From NCBI RefSeq assembly GCF_000375525.1, contig NZ_AQXC01000001.1:62001-126000 (forward strand): a stretch of 64,000 nucleotides of DNA, written 5' to 3'. The notes under the pieces are model-generated. The model searched no databases. It saw only the letters and a list, made by a program, of their open reading frames with translations, and had not been told where the DNA came from. The position numbers and the translations under genes were made by a program. Positions 37,105 to 44,435 of the stretch are shown here, piece after piece. The number at the start of each line of letters is the position of its first letter. The stretch's first letter is position 1. This DNA comes from Corynebacterium propinquum DSM 44285 (lineage in GTDB: Bacteria > Actinomycetota > Actinomycetes > Mycobacteriales > Mycobacteriaceae).

Positions 37105-38055
37105 GTGTTAACCTCTTCCTTGGTTGTGGAGCGGTTTTGTTTTTCCACGGGCTTGCACCCCGTGAACACCGCTGTTGTTTGAACAATCGTCACAGCCTGT
37201 TGGCTGTTGTTTGCTGCCCTGGTCCATCTGATCCGTTTGCTGCGTTGCACGACCGTGGACAAGGCTAGCCCTTCCAAGTTACTCTTAGCCGAAGGCTAAA
37301 GCAACATAAACGTTTGTGGTGTTTGTCACCTTAGAAACCTGTACAAGACCGGACACCCGCATTACCTGGCGGTCTGGAACCCGGGGCGAGGGTATACCCC
37401 GTGGGGTACACCAACAGCACCCGCTACAAGCCCGTCTGAGGCGTTAAACCACCGTGGCAAGGCATTCACCCCAACCGCTTGCCTAAAATCGCTTAAACGA
37501 GCGTACAGCCAAAACGGCTTTGTAAAACACCTGGTCACAGCCTCGCAAAAACAGCTAAAAACGGCTGGCCCAACCGATACACCCACCAACCGGTAACCCT
37601 GTACCTGTACCCGGTAGCCGGGGCTGCACCCCGGCGGTAGCGCCTGCCTACCCAACCGGACCACGCCGGTGCCCTGCACCCGGCAACCCCGAAGCCTGTG
37701 CACGCCACAGCCCAACCGAGGCCACCGGAGCGTGTACCCTGCCTAATACCCCAGCACCGGCTAGCACCCGGTGCACCGGAGGCCACAGCACCCCGCGTGT
37801 ATCCGGCAACCGGTAGCCGCGCAACAAACGAGGCCTCTAGCCTTGCAACCCCGGCGCGCCGGGGAACCAGCCGAACCACGGTTGTCCAGTGTCTAGCCGT
37901 GTGTCAATTCAGGGTATACCCAGAATGCACACGCACCGGCTAAACAAAACACCGTAAAAACAGGGTGGTTAACAACCCGTTTTGACACCTGTATACCCGG
38001 GTCTTAGACTTTGTTTATACACACAGCGTCGGAACAAGCAAAGGAACCCACCGCT
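37105..38055. other. Long divergent non-coding region of the element
   Basis: 951 bases between the HNH gene (-) and the serine recombinase (+). Open frames of 114-117 codons on the minus strand at 37362-37879 overlap each other in different frames and have no recognisable content or ribosome-binding site. The stretch is rich in short palindromes and in ACCGG/CCGGT words, with a strong palindrome CCCCGGCGCGCCGGGG around 37849-37864. The promoter of the serine recombinase must lie at its right end (TTTATAC near 38006). Confidence 0.6.
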
Positions 38056-38607
38056 ATGGCCATCGTTGGATACAAACGAGTTTCAACGGTTGAACAAAAC
38101 ACCAACCGACAGTTGGACGGTGAGCACCTTGACAAGGTGTTCGTGGACAAGGCCAGTGGCAAAAACAGCCACAGGCCACAGCTGCAAGCGGCTTTGGACT
38201 ACGTGCGAGACGGTGACACGCTGGTTGTGCACAGCATGGACCGGTTGGCCAGAAACCTTGACGATTTGCGCAGCATCGTAAAACAGCTCACCACCGGCGG
38301 GGTTCGTGTCCGTTTCGTCAAAGAATCACTAACGTTCACGGGCGAAGACTCACCCATGAACACCATGCTGTTGTCTATGCTTGGTGCGGTTGCAGAGTTT
38401 GAACGGTCCATGATCCTGGAACGTCAACGTGAGGGCATAAAAATTGCCCAACAACAGGGCAAATACAAAGGGGGTAAACCGAAACTCAGTGACCAACAGG
38501 TCACAGAGCTTAGGGTACGCAAAACCGGAGGGGAAACGGTGACAGCGCTAGCCAAAGAATACGGCGTGACACGCGCCACCGTCTACAATTATTTGGGCAA
38601 CCGGTAA
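38056..38607 (+). CDS. Serine recombinase (resolvase/invertase)
   Basis: A 183-residue small serine recombinase. Nucleophile Ser is in YKRVSTVEQNTNRQLDG (Ser10 or so); the catalytic Arg region is VVHSMDRLARNLDDL; the dimer helix is MLGAVAEFERSMILERQREG; the C-terminal HTH is ALAKEYGVTRATVYNYLGNR. Hin/Tn3-resolvase architecture, full length. ATG 38056 has AAAGGA 10 nt upstream; an earlier in-frame ATG (38011) is less likely. It stands directly before a periodic hairpin array, which could be its recombination substrate or an unrelated RNA. Function in the element (resolution, inversion) is not determined. Confidence 0.93.
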   Translation: MAIVGYKRVSTVEQNTNRQLDGEHLDKVFVDKASGKNSHRPQLQAALDYVRDGDTLVVHSMDRLARNLDDLRSIVKQLTTGGVRVRFVKESLTFTGEDSPMNTMLLSMLGAVAEFERSMILERQREGIKIAQQQGKYKGGKPKLSDQQVTELRVRKTGGETVTALAKEYGVTRATVYNYLGNR

Positions 38608-38618
38608 CCAAACATGCA

Positions 38619-38826
38619 GGCCAGGACTTCACTAACATTTTTGTTAGTGAACAAGACAACCCGGACAAAAATGTCCGTGAACAGGTCAGGACTTTTTCCG
38701 AGAAAACGGAAAAACCTCCGGCAAGGCTTTAGTCCAAAAACCAGCGGAACCAACGAACAGGACTTTACGCCAAAATTGGTGAAAACCTCAGGCAAGACTT
38801 TTTCGGAAAAATCCGAGAAACTCCGG
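38619..38826. repeat. Six-unit array of hairpins at ~35-nt period
   Basis: Units begin with a degenerate (C/A)AGGACTT-like box whose GAC sits at 38625, 38655, 38690, 38725 (as GGC), 38761 and 38796: spacings 30, 35, 35, 36 and 35. Within each unit a stem with a different sequence surrounds an A- or T-rich loop: CACTAACA/TGTTAGTG, CGGACA/TGTCCG, TTTTTCCG/CGGAAAAA, a weak fourth, CGCCAA/TTGGTG and TCGGA/TCCGA. The period is not a multiple of three, so coding is unlikely. Confidence 0.7.
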
Positions 38827-39351
38827 CGATACTGTGGGGCTTGTCGCTCTCAGCTGTGAAACCCAACAAGGTACAGACCAGGTGCTCAAAATTGAGCACC
38901 TACTCAGGGGTTAACAACTGAACCCACCACAGCCCCGGCGCGCCGGGGCATCAACACACCCTTTCGGATTTCAAATCCGAGTGGGCCGAAGTCGAACACT
39001 GTGCAAACACCGTTGGTGCGTTCGTCTCAACGGGTGCAACGATCGTGAACCCACCACAGCTGCCACCAACGGAACGCCACGGTCTAAGCGACGGGTATCC
39101 TCACCCGTGGTTGTTTGCCCTCTGCACAAGGCTGTTAGACGGGTTTAAACCCCGTTGGGATACCTCTGACACCTGTGACCGGTTCTAAGCCGTCTACGGG
39201 GCTTGTGGCAGCCCCAAACCGTTGGAGCAACCGACTTAGACCATGAATAACCCCTGGTCGTACCAGCTCGCCAAATTTGGCGAGCACTCGTCATAACCAC
39301 ATTGTGTCCCTGGACACTGCTTGGAACCGGGCCAAAAACTTTAGCTCATTC
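38827..39351. other. Non-coding region with perfect palindromes
   Basis: No credible gene. Notable sites: AGGTGCTCAA-AA-TTGAGCACCT (38880-38901); GCCCCGGCGCGCCGGGGC (about 38932-38949); CGGATTT-C-AAATCCG (38965-38979); and the perfect 20-mer GCTCGCCAAATTTGGCGAGC (39266-39285). They resemble the palindromes at 34445-34466 and 36378-36393 and are probably protein-binding sites or hairpin RNAs. Confidence 0.6.
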
Positions 39352-39891
39352 TTAAGCAAAACCCCGGGGCCGTCTGGAACGGCTCCGGGGATCGATGCAT
39401 TGCCCGAGCTTGTCTCGGGTGGAGAGTGCTTGGTTCAAGTCTTTGTAGAAGGACACCACCATAATAACTGGTTTTAGCCGTATGGTCAAATAAGGCTTTG
39501 AGCAGGGTAAAGCTTTAGCCATTAACTGCTCGGGGGTTAGCTCCGGCTGGAGCTGTTTCATGCGGCGCTCGCACTCGATGAAATACTGACGAGCCTGTTT
39601 GCCGCGCTCGGTGCGCTGGATCATACTGATCTCTTTAGCCATGTCCAACGAAATGATGTGGTCCTGTTGTGGTCGGCCACGGCCATTAATTTCTTCCTTT
39701 TTGGGAAGAAAATCCTGACCTGCGGAAAAGCCGTATTCAGCCATGCTCATAAACCAGGTTGTGTAAGCTTTCTTCACTTCCAGGAACTCGTGTAGGTCAC
39801 GGCCCATGACGACGTTACCCCCCGTGACTTCCCTCCAATCTTGCTCGCGTTTGAAACGCGAACAAGCCAAACTCCTCAAAGTCAGTGGCAT
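39352..39891 (-). pseudogene. Broken AntA-type antirepressor
   Basis: The middle of this 179-codon frame is a clear AntA/AntB antirepressor domain: MGRDLHEFLEVKKAYTTWF, then MAEYGFSAGQDF and HIISLDMAKEISMIQRTERG (about residues 29-110). After PEQLMAKAL the family continues with an AQ-rich helix and a C-terminal DNA-binding domain; here the sequence turns unrelated, and the +1 frame reads AQSLI before a stop, suggesting a frameshift. The last codons run through two hairpins (39403-39419 and 39362-39390 with T run), the second a normal terminator, so the present stop is not the original one. The N-terminal 28 residues also look foreign to the family. Confidence 0.7.
39358..39390 (-). terminator. 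Terminator inside the antirepressor frame
   Basis: CCCCGGGGCCGT (39362-39373) pairs with ACGGCTCCGGGG (39379-39390) with one bulge per arm; on the minus strand TTTT follows (39361-39358). It lies before the present stop codon, which supports the view that the gene is truncated. Confidence 0.75.
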
Positions 39892-40035
39892 TTTTCCGAA
39901 CCAGCTTGATAGCGCTGGACACGGTCGTCCGAAGCAAAACTACACGCCGAAAAATCGGCGGGTACAAGGCAACCTCACCAAAAATAGCGTGGTTACGGTG
40001 GCAACCACACCCCCGAAGCCTGTTCTACGGCAACA

Positions 40036-40066
40036 ACAAAACCCGGCGCGATAGCCACGCGCCGGG
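40036..40066 (-). terminator. Terminator of the 71-residue gene
   Basis: CCCGGCGCG (40042-40050) and CGCGCCGGG (40058-40066), followed on the minus strand by TTTTG. It starts 29 bases after the stop of the small gene. Confidence 0.85.
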
Positions 40067-40094
40067 CCTGTACAGTCACAGCCACCGGAGACTG

Positions 40095-40310
40095 TCAGAC
40101 GCTGTGAACCTCAGACATAGGCAAATACCTACCAACCAAGACAACGGACCCAACAAACTCTGCACAGGACATAAAAAACTTTGACGCATCAACCCGTTCA
40201 CCGAACCTGGTGCTGCCAGCCTTAAACCCGTCTCTGTCCTCTGCAACCAACGTGAACCCTCCTTCGGGGTCCGATAGCAGCAAAAACTTGTCACCCTTGT
40301 CAACGATCAT
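40095..40310 (-). CDS. Small element-encoded protein, unknown
   Basis: A 71-residue protein (MIVDKGDKFLLLSDPEGGFT...) without recognised motifs; it looks like a small beta-rich fold (KFLLLSDPEGGFTLVAE). Support for being real: a purine-rich ribosome-binding site (GGAAAGAGG) about 10 nt before ATG, similar to the leader of the HNH gene, and a strong terminator directly downstream. It would be the first gene leftward from the right end of the element. Function is unknown. Confidence 0.6.
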   Translation of the reverse strand: MIVDKGDKFLLLSDPEGGFTLVAEDRDGFKAGSTRFGERVDASKFFMSCAEFVGSVVLVGRYLPMSEVHSV

Positions 40311-40575
40311 GTGACCTAAACCTCTTTCCTTGTTGCGACAGCGTTTACAGCAACCAACACCGGGGTCACCAAAGCCGTGTTCGATCGGTCTTGTTGCTGT
40401 GCACAGCGCCGGGAAAACCGGCGACCGTAAAACACAGCCGCAAAACCAACCGAAAACAGCCGCAACCGTGCCACGATTTTGGGCACGAATTGGGCACGCG
40501 CCGGGTGTAAGCTGGTTTTACCGGGAAAATTCAACGCAAAAACAGGGTTTAACCAGCGGTTTTAAAAACCGTTGC
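40311..40575. other. Right end of the element, non-coding
   Basis: 265 bases from the small gene to attR. It holds a GCCGG-GAAAA-CCGGC hairpin near 40413-40427 and the right pair of TTGGGCAC repeats. No gene is supported; a 102-codon plus frame crossing attR is not credible. Confidence 0.6.
40479..40497 (+). promoter_or_regulatory. Right integrase arm-site candidates
   Basis: TTGGGCAC at 40479-40486 and 40490-40497, with the same 11-bp step and orientation as the pair near attL. They end 79 bases before attR. Confidence 0.6.
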
Positions 40576-40616
40576 GGGTCGCAGGTTCAAATCCTGTCAG
40601 TCCGACAAAAGCCCTG
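40576..40616 (+). repeat. attR: displaced tRNA-Pro 3' end
   Basis: Second copy of the 41-bp repeat with T at 40601 instead of C. It is followed by GGCAGGGC, completing a GCCCTG-G-CAGGGC hairpin (40611-40623) that was probably part of the original tRNA terminator. No 5' tRNA half precedes it. Confidence 0.92.
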
Positions 40617-40629
40617 GCAGGGCAATGTT

Positions 40630-40648
40630 TCAGGTTAGCCTTAATCGC
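40630..40648. promoter_or_regulatory. DtxR-like box next to attR
   Basis: TCAGGTTAGCCTTAATCGC contains AGGTTAGCCT, a contiguous 10-bp match to the centre of the DtxR consensus, about 12 of 19 overall. The nearest gene is the exporter ABC ATPase 250 bases away, so relevance is uncertain. Confidence 0.35.
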
Positions 40649-40821
40649 TTCTTCCCTGTTCTGGGCGAGACATACTCACTATTCGAATCCCGGCAATCCT
40701 TCCGGAATCCGCTAAAGCTCTCTGCCGATAGGTGTGATTCTGGTTTGATAAGGCACGCTAGTGTCCAGCTGCTCATTGGTTCGTAATAAATAGAGACTTG
40801 GAAGTGCGGACGTTTTGTACC

Positions 40822-40841
40822 CCCATGACAAATATCATGGG
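40822..40841. promoter_or_regulatory. Inverted repeat upstream of the ABC/two-component operon
   Basis: CCCATGA-CAAATA-TCATGGG, 7-bp arms with a 6-bp spacer, 58 bases before ATG 40899. A suitable site for the operon's own NarL-type response regulator dimer. Confidence 0.5.
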
Positions 40842-40898
40842 TGATTTCATGACGATTTCCATACGGTCACGAATCCCCAGTTCATTAGCGTTGTCCGT

Positions 40899-41816
40899 AT
40901 GAAAGCAATGCAGCAAACACAAGCCATTGAAGTTTCGGGAGTGAGTAAAACCTTCAACGCACACTCTCGTTCACCGGTGCACGCATTAAAGAACGTGGAC
41001 CTTTCCGTCCAACGTGGTGAGATCATCGCGTTGCTCGGAACTAACGGAGCAGGCAAGACTACCTTAGTGGACCTCATCTTAGGGCTTAGCAGACCGACGG
41101 CCGGAACCGTCGAAGTCCTGAACAACTCCCCCAAACTCGCAATTTATAGGCAGAACATCGGTGCGCTAATGCAAACCGGTGGGTTACTGCACGAAATGAC
41201 GGTGCAGGACACTGTAAAGATGATCGCCGCTACCTTCCCCCGTCACCTACCGCTGGACGACGTTGTCAAGCAAGCCAACCTGGAGCCAATCTACACCCGC
41301 CGCGTCGGCAAATGCTCCGGCGGTGAGCAACAACGCATACGCTTCGCATTGGCCATTCTGGGTAACCCGGACATCCTCATCCTGGACGAGCCCACCGCGG
41401 GAATGGACGCAGGCGCGCGCAGCCAGTTTTGGCAATCGATGAGGCGCCAGTCTGAACAGGGCCGCACGATCATCTTCGCCACCCATTACCTGAAAGAAGC
41501 TGAGGAGTTCGCCGAGCGCATCGTACTGATGCACGAAGGCGAAATCATCGCCGACGGCACCACCTATGAGCTGCAGAATATGAGCTCTGAGCGCATCGTC
41601 ACCGCTGAGTTCCCAGGCGAAATCCCGGAACTCGCGGACATACCGGGCGTGACTGCTAATGAAATTCATGGCCATCATCTGCGTCTGGTGAGTCAGGACT
41701 CTGATGCTCTGGCCCGCTACCTGTTATCGGAAACTGATGCCCGCAATCTCAGCATCACCAATCCCAGCCTAGAAAACATGTTCCTTGAGCTGACAAACCA
41801 AAACCAGGAAATCTAA
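40899..41816 (+). CDS. ABC-2 exporter ATPase
   Basis: A 305-residue DrrA/CcmA-type ATPase: Walker A LLGTNGAGKTT, signature KCSGGEQQRIRFALA, Walker B ILILDEPTAGMD, switch His in ATHYLKEAEE, then a C-terminal regulatory extension. Partner of the permease that follows after four bases. The four-gene set (ATPase, permease, histidine kinase, response regulator) resembles antibiotic- or lipid-responsive exporters such as YvfRSTU/LnrLMN with LnrJK in Bacillus; the substrate is unknown. A TAGCGT box (40886-40891) ends 7 nt before the ATG, so a leaderless start is possible. Confidence 0.92.
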   Translation: MKAMQQTQAIEVSGVSKTFNAHSRSPVHALKNVDLSVQRGEIIALLGTNGAGKTTLVDLILGLSRPTAGTVEVLNNSPKLAIYRQNIGALMQTGGLLHEMTVQDTVKMIAATFPRHLPLDDVVKQANLEPIYTRRVGKCSGGEQQRIRFALAILGNPDILILDEPTAGMDAGARSQFWQSMRRQSEQGRTIIFATHYLKEAEEFAERIVLMHEGEIIADGTTYELQNMSSERIVTAEFPGEIPELADIPGVTANEIHGHHLRLVSQDSDALARYLLSETDARNLSITNPSLENMFLELTNQNQEI

Positions 41817-41820
41817 CCCC

Positions 41821-42582
41821 ATGAGCACTACACTAAAATTCACCGGCCAGGAATTGCTGCGACTGCGCCGGGACATGACCACCTTGTTTTTCAGCGTTGT
41901 TTTGCCGGTCTTCTTTTATCTCGTTTTTGGCGCATCTCAGTCCTACGGCGCTCAGGAAATGAATGGCGGAAACGTCTCCGCCTTTGTCATGCTGGCCATG
42001 GCTTTGTACGCGGGCGTCGTTGGAGCGGTCGGTGCGGCTGGTTCGGCGCTCACTGATGATCGCAGTGGCTGGGGGCGGCAATTGGCTCTTACTCCACTGC
42101 GTAGTTGGCAACTCGCTTTCGCTAATACACTCAGCATCACGGTGCGTGCGGTGCTTCCTATCGCAGCGGTATTCATCGCCGGCGCTTTCACCAACGCACA
42201 CTTGCAAGCAATTCAGTGGGCAATAAGTTTCTTCGCTTGTGTTATCTGTGCCATTCCCTTCGGATTTTACGGCTTAGCTTGGGTCTTGGTGGTTCCGAAA
42301 GAAAACACAGTGGCGATCGCCACGGCCTCCATCGTGATCCTTGCCTTCGCGGGAAACGTGTTCATCGGCCTCAGCGGCACCCTGCTGCAAATCGCTCGAT
42401 TTACCCCAATGTACGGTGCAGTCACACTGGTGCGCTGGCCTCTGGCCGAAGGTGCACAGCTACAGGCAACGGGCGTGATCTTTGATCCTATGTGGTACTC
42501 CTGGGCTAACATCACGATATGGACGGCCGTATTCGTGACTTTCTGCCTGTTGATGCGCAACCGCGACAAGGAGCGCAACTAA
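41821..42582 (+). CDS. ABC-2 type exporter permease
   Basis: A 253-residue membrane protein with six hydrophobic segments (about residues 20-40, 55-75, 100-125, 135-160, 165-190, 225-245), matching the ABC-2 permease family. It works with the preceding ATPase to export an unknown drug or lipid. The stop is immediately followed by the ATG of the kinase gene, indicating one operon. Confidence 0.9.
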   Translation: MSTTLKFTGQELLRLRRDMTTLFFSVVLPVFFYLVFGASQSYGAQEMNGGNVSAFVMLAMALYAGVVGAVGAAGSALTDDRSGWGRQLALTPLRSWQLAFANTLSITVRAVLPIAAVFIAGAFTNAHLQAIQWAISFFACVICAIPFGFYGLAWVLVVPKENTVAIATASIVILAFAGNVFIGLSGTLLQIARFTPMYGAVTLVRWPLAEGAQLQATGVIFDPMWYSWANITIWTAVFVTFCLLMRNRDKERN

Positions 42583-43710
42583 ATGAACCGTAGTGACAGT
42601 TTTCGACGAACTGACTTCATCTCTGCTTCGGTATCGCTCCTATTTTTGGCACCACTCATGGTGTGGGTGTATACCGCTCCACAGCTCAGTACCGGGGACA
42701 AGGCATGGGTCACCGTCTGCGTGGGGTCTTTTGCTGCCTTCTATAGCTTCGCCTTTGGCTCGCTGGATTATTTTCCGCGAGGTTGGGATCGGCAGCCGCG
42801 AGTGCTTCTCCGATGGAGCGTTCTGCTTGCAATTGCCCTGACCACCGCACCGGTGATCAGCATAGGAGTAGCGAATTTCGCCCCATTTCTGGCCGCGATG
42901 TTGGGTTTCACCTTGCCGCTGAAGAAATCCCTGCCCATCGTAGTCGCGACCGGAGTAATCGGTGCCTCGGCAGTGTGGCTCTGGGCACCGCAAAACCCGA
43001 TCTGGCCCGCCGTATTCCTTTTCGGCATACCGTTGGTGCTGGTGGTGTTGGGCGCATTTATCCAATACGAAGAATCTCGCGACGAACTTCGACACAAGCT
43101 AGATCTAGCGCAGCAACGCGAAGATATCGCCACCGACGTCCACGACCTGTTAGGGCACTCCCTGACGGTTATCAACTTGAAATCCGAGGTCGCACGACGA
43201 GCTATCGATTCTAATCCTGAGCAGGCACGGCAGGAACTGAACGAGATCAGCGAGCTATCGCGCACGGGGCTAGCCGAAGTTCGCTCCACCGTGACCCGCA
43301 TGCGCACCCCCACCTTCGCTGGCGAACTGCAAGCAGCACGCCGGGCTTTGGAAACTAAAGAAATTACTGCGCACCTACCCGAGCCGTTAACGACACCGAG
43401 CGCTCACGATTCGGTGTTTTCCTGGGCTCTACGAGAGCTCACGACGAACGTGCTACGACATTCGGGAGCGACTGAGTGCTGGATAAGTATCACAAACACT
43501 AAGCTGCAGGTAAAAGATAACGGCTGTGGTTTTCAATGCCAGTGGACGCATACGAAGGGCGGGCTGTCAGGCTTACGCGACAGAATTGAAGCCGCCGGCG
43601 GACGGCTGATCATACAACGCAAAGAGGGACTTAGCACCGTGCTAGTTTCCATGAGCGATGACAACACACTGATCGATAACGGCGCTGTGACAGAGGAATC
43701 TACCCCATGA
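42583..43710 (+). CDS. Sensor histidine kinase, DesK/NarX type
   Basis: A 375-residue kinase. About five membrane segments fill residues 15-155 with little extracytoplasmic sequence, so it probably senses within the membrane. The HisKA_3 dimerisation motif is DIATDVHDLLGHSLTVINLK (phosphorylated His about residue 187) and the HATPase domain includes TTNVLRHSGATECWI, VKDNGCGF and GGLSGLRDRIEAAGG. It overlaps the response-regulator gene by four bases (ATGA). Confidence 0.92.
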   Translation: MNRSDSFRRTDFISASVSLLFLAPLMVWVYTAPQLSTGDKAWVTVCVGSFAAFYSFAFGSLDYFPRGWDRQPRVLLRWSVLLAIALTTAPVISIGVANFAPFLAAMLGFTLPLKKSLPIVVATGVIGASAVWLWAPQNPIWPAVFLFGIPLVLVVLGAFIQYEESRDELRHKLDLAQQREDIATDVHDLLGHSLTVINLKSEVARRAIDSNPEQARQELNEISELSRTGLAEVRSTVTRMRTPTFAGELQAARRALETKEITAHLPEPLTTPSAHDSVFSWALRELTTNVLRHSGATECWISITNTKLQVKDNGCGFQCQWTHTKGGLSGLRDRIEAAGGRLIIQRKEGLSTVLVSMSDDNTLIDNGAVTEESTP

Positions 43711-44315
43711 CCCCACCGATCCGAGTACTAATCGCCGAAGACCAATCGCTGGTACGCGGCGCGCTGGTCGCGCTGGTAAACGCGGAATCAGATATCGAGG
43801 TTGTGGCCGAATGCTCCACTGGCACAGAGGCTGTGCGCCTCGTGCGGGAAAAATCGATTGATGTAGCCCTGTTAGATATCGAAATGCCTGGGCTCAACGG
43901 GTTGGATGCAGCAGCGGAGCTTTCTGGCGAGTCCTGCCGTTGCATAATCGTCACAACTTTCGGCAGAGCCGGGTACGTCAAACGTGCAATGGAAGTCGGG
44001 GTGGGTGGGTTCGTCGTCAAGGACACCCCACCAGAACAGCTTGCCGACGCTATCCGCCGGGTCCAGGCCGGCATGCGCGTGATAGACCCAACGCTTGCAC
44101 AAGAAAGTTTATTGACGCCCGATAATCCCCTGAGCAAGCGCGAAATTGAGGTATGCCAACAGCTATTCGAGGGCAAAAGTTCGGCCGCTATAGGTAAAAA
44201 ACTGTTCCTCTCACCGGGAACCGTGCGTAACCATATTTCCAGCATCATGGCGAAAACGGGAGCGGGTAACCGTTACGAAGCGGCATACCTGGCGAAGAAG
44301 AACGGCTGGATCTAA
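43707..44315 (+). CDS. NarL/FixJ-family response regulator
   Basis: A 202-residue regulator with receiver domain (acidic EDQ near residue 11, phospho-acceptor Asp in VALLDIEMPGLNGLD about residue 55, Lys in FVVKDTPPEQL) and LuxR-type HTH (LSKREIEVCQQLFEGKSSAAIGKKLFLSPGTVRNHISS, about 140-178, split across the helix pair). It is partnered with the preceding kinase and probably controls the exporter operon; the inverted repeat at 40822-40841 is a candidate target. Confidence 0.93.
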   Translation: MTPPIRVLIAEDQSLVRGALVALVNAESDIEVVAECSTGTEAVRLVREKSIDVALLDIEMPGLNGLDAAAELSGESCRCIIVTTFGRAGYVKRAMEVGVGGFVVKDTPPEQLADAIRRVQAGMRVIDPTLAQESLLTPDNPLSKREIEVCQQLFEGKSSAAIGKKLFLSPGTVRNHISSIMAKTGAGNRYEAAYLAKKNGWI

Positions 44316-44355
44316 AAATTGGATTGATCAGTGCCCGACATAATGGGGTATACAG

Positions 44356-44398
44356 TTCGACACCCCGCCACTAGTAGAACTAGCAACGGGGCGTCGAA
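44356..44398. terminator. Long hairpin between the two-component and suf operons
   Basis: TTCGAC-A-CCCCG...CTAG...CTAG...CGGGG-C-GTCGAA forms a 43-nt stem-loop between the convergent response regulator and sufT. It probably terminates transcription from both sides, although no long T run is present. Confidence 0.5.
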
Positions 44399-44435
44399 TG
44401 CTTCTGCTGATCAGACCAGTAGCTGAGCGCGGCGG

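Larger units (their letters stand above)
32990..40616 (+). mobile_element. Integrative element in tRNA-Pro(GGG), ~7.6 kb
   Basis: Bounded by the 41-bp direct repeats and starting with a tyrosine integrase next to attL. Cargo: RepA/RecA-like ATPase, HNH nuclease, serine recombinase, a broken AntA-type antirepressor, a 71-residue protein, and long hairpin-rich non-coding tracts. No terminase, capsid, tail, lysis or conjugation gene is present. It could be a phage satellite, a decayed prophage or an integrated plasmid-like element. Base usage, with very frequent ACAACC/GGTTG words and Gly/Thr-ACC codons, differs visibly from the flanks. Confidence 0.88.

Noticed and set aside
37362-37879. Two overlapping 114-117-codon minus frames
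   Set aside because: They overlap in different frames, are Gly/Arg/Ala/Val-rich without motifs, and lack ribosome-binding sites; high-GC chance frames.
38619-38826. CRISPR array
   Set aside because: Repeated boxes are short and degenerate while the variable parts are palindromic stems; there are no identical repeats and no cas genes.
38614-38859. 81-codon plus frame over the periodic array
   Set aside because: The array period (~35 nt) is not a multiple of three and the stems, not the codons, are the ordered feature.
40330-40638. 102-codon plus frame crossing attR
   Set aside because: Spans the arm sites, attR and the chromosomal junction; no motif and no ribosome-binding site.
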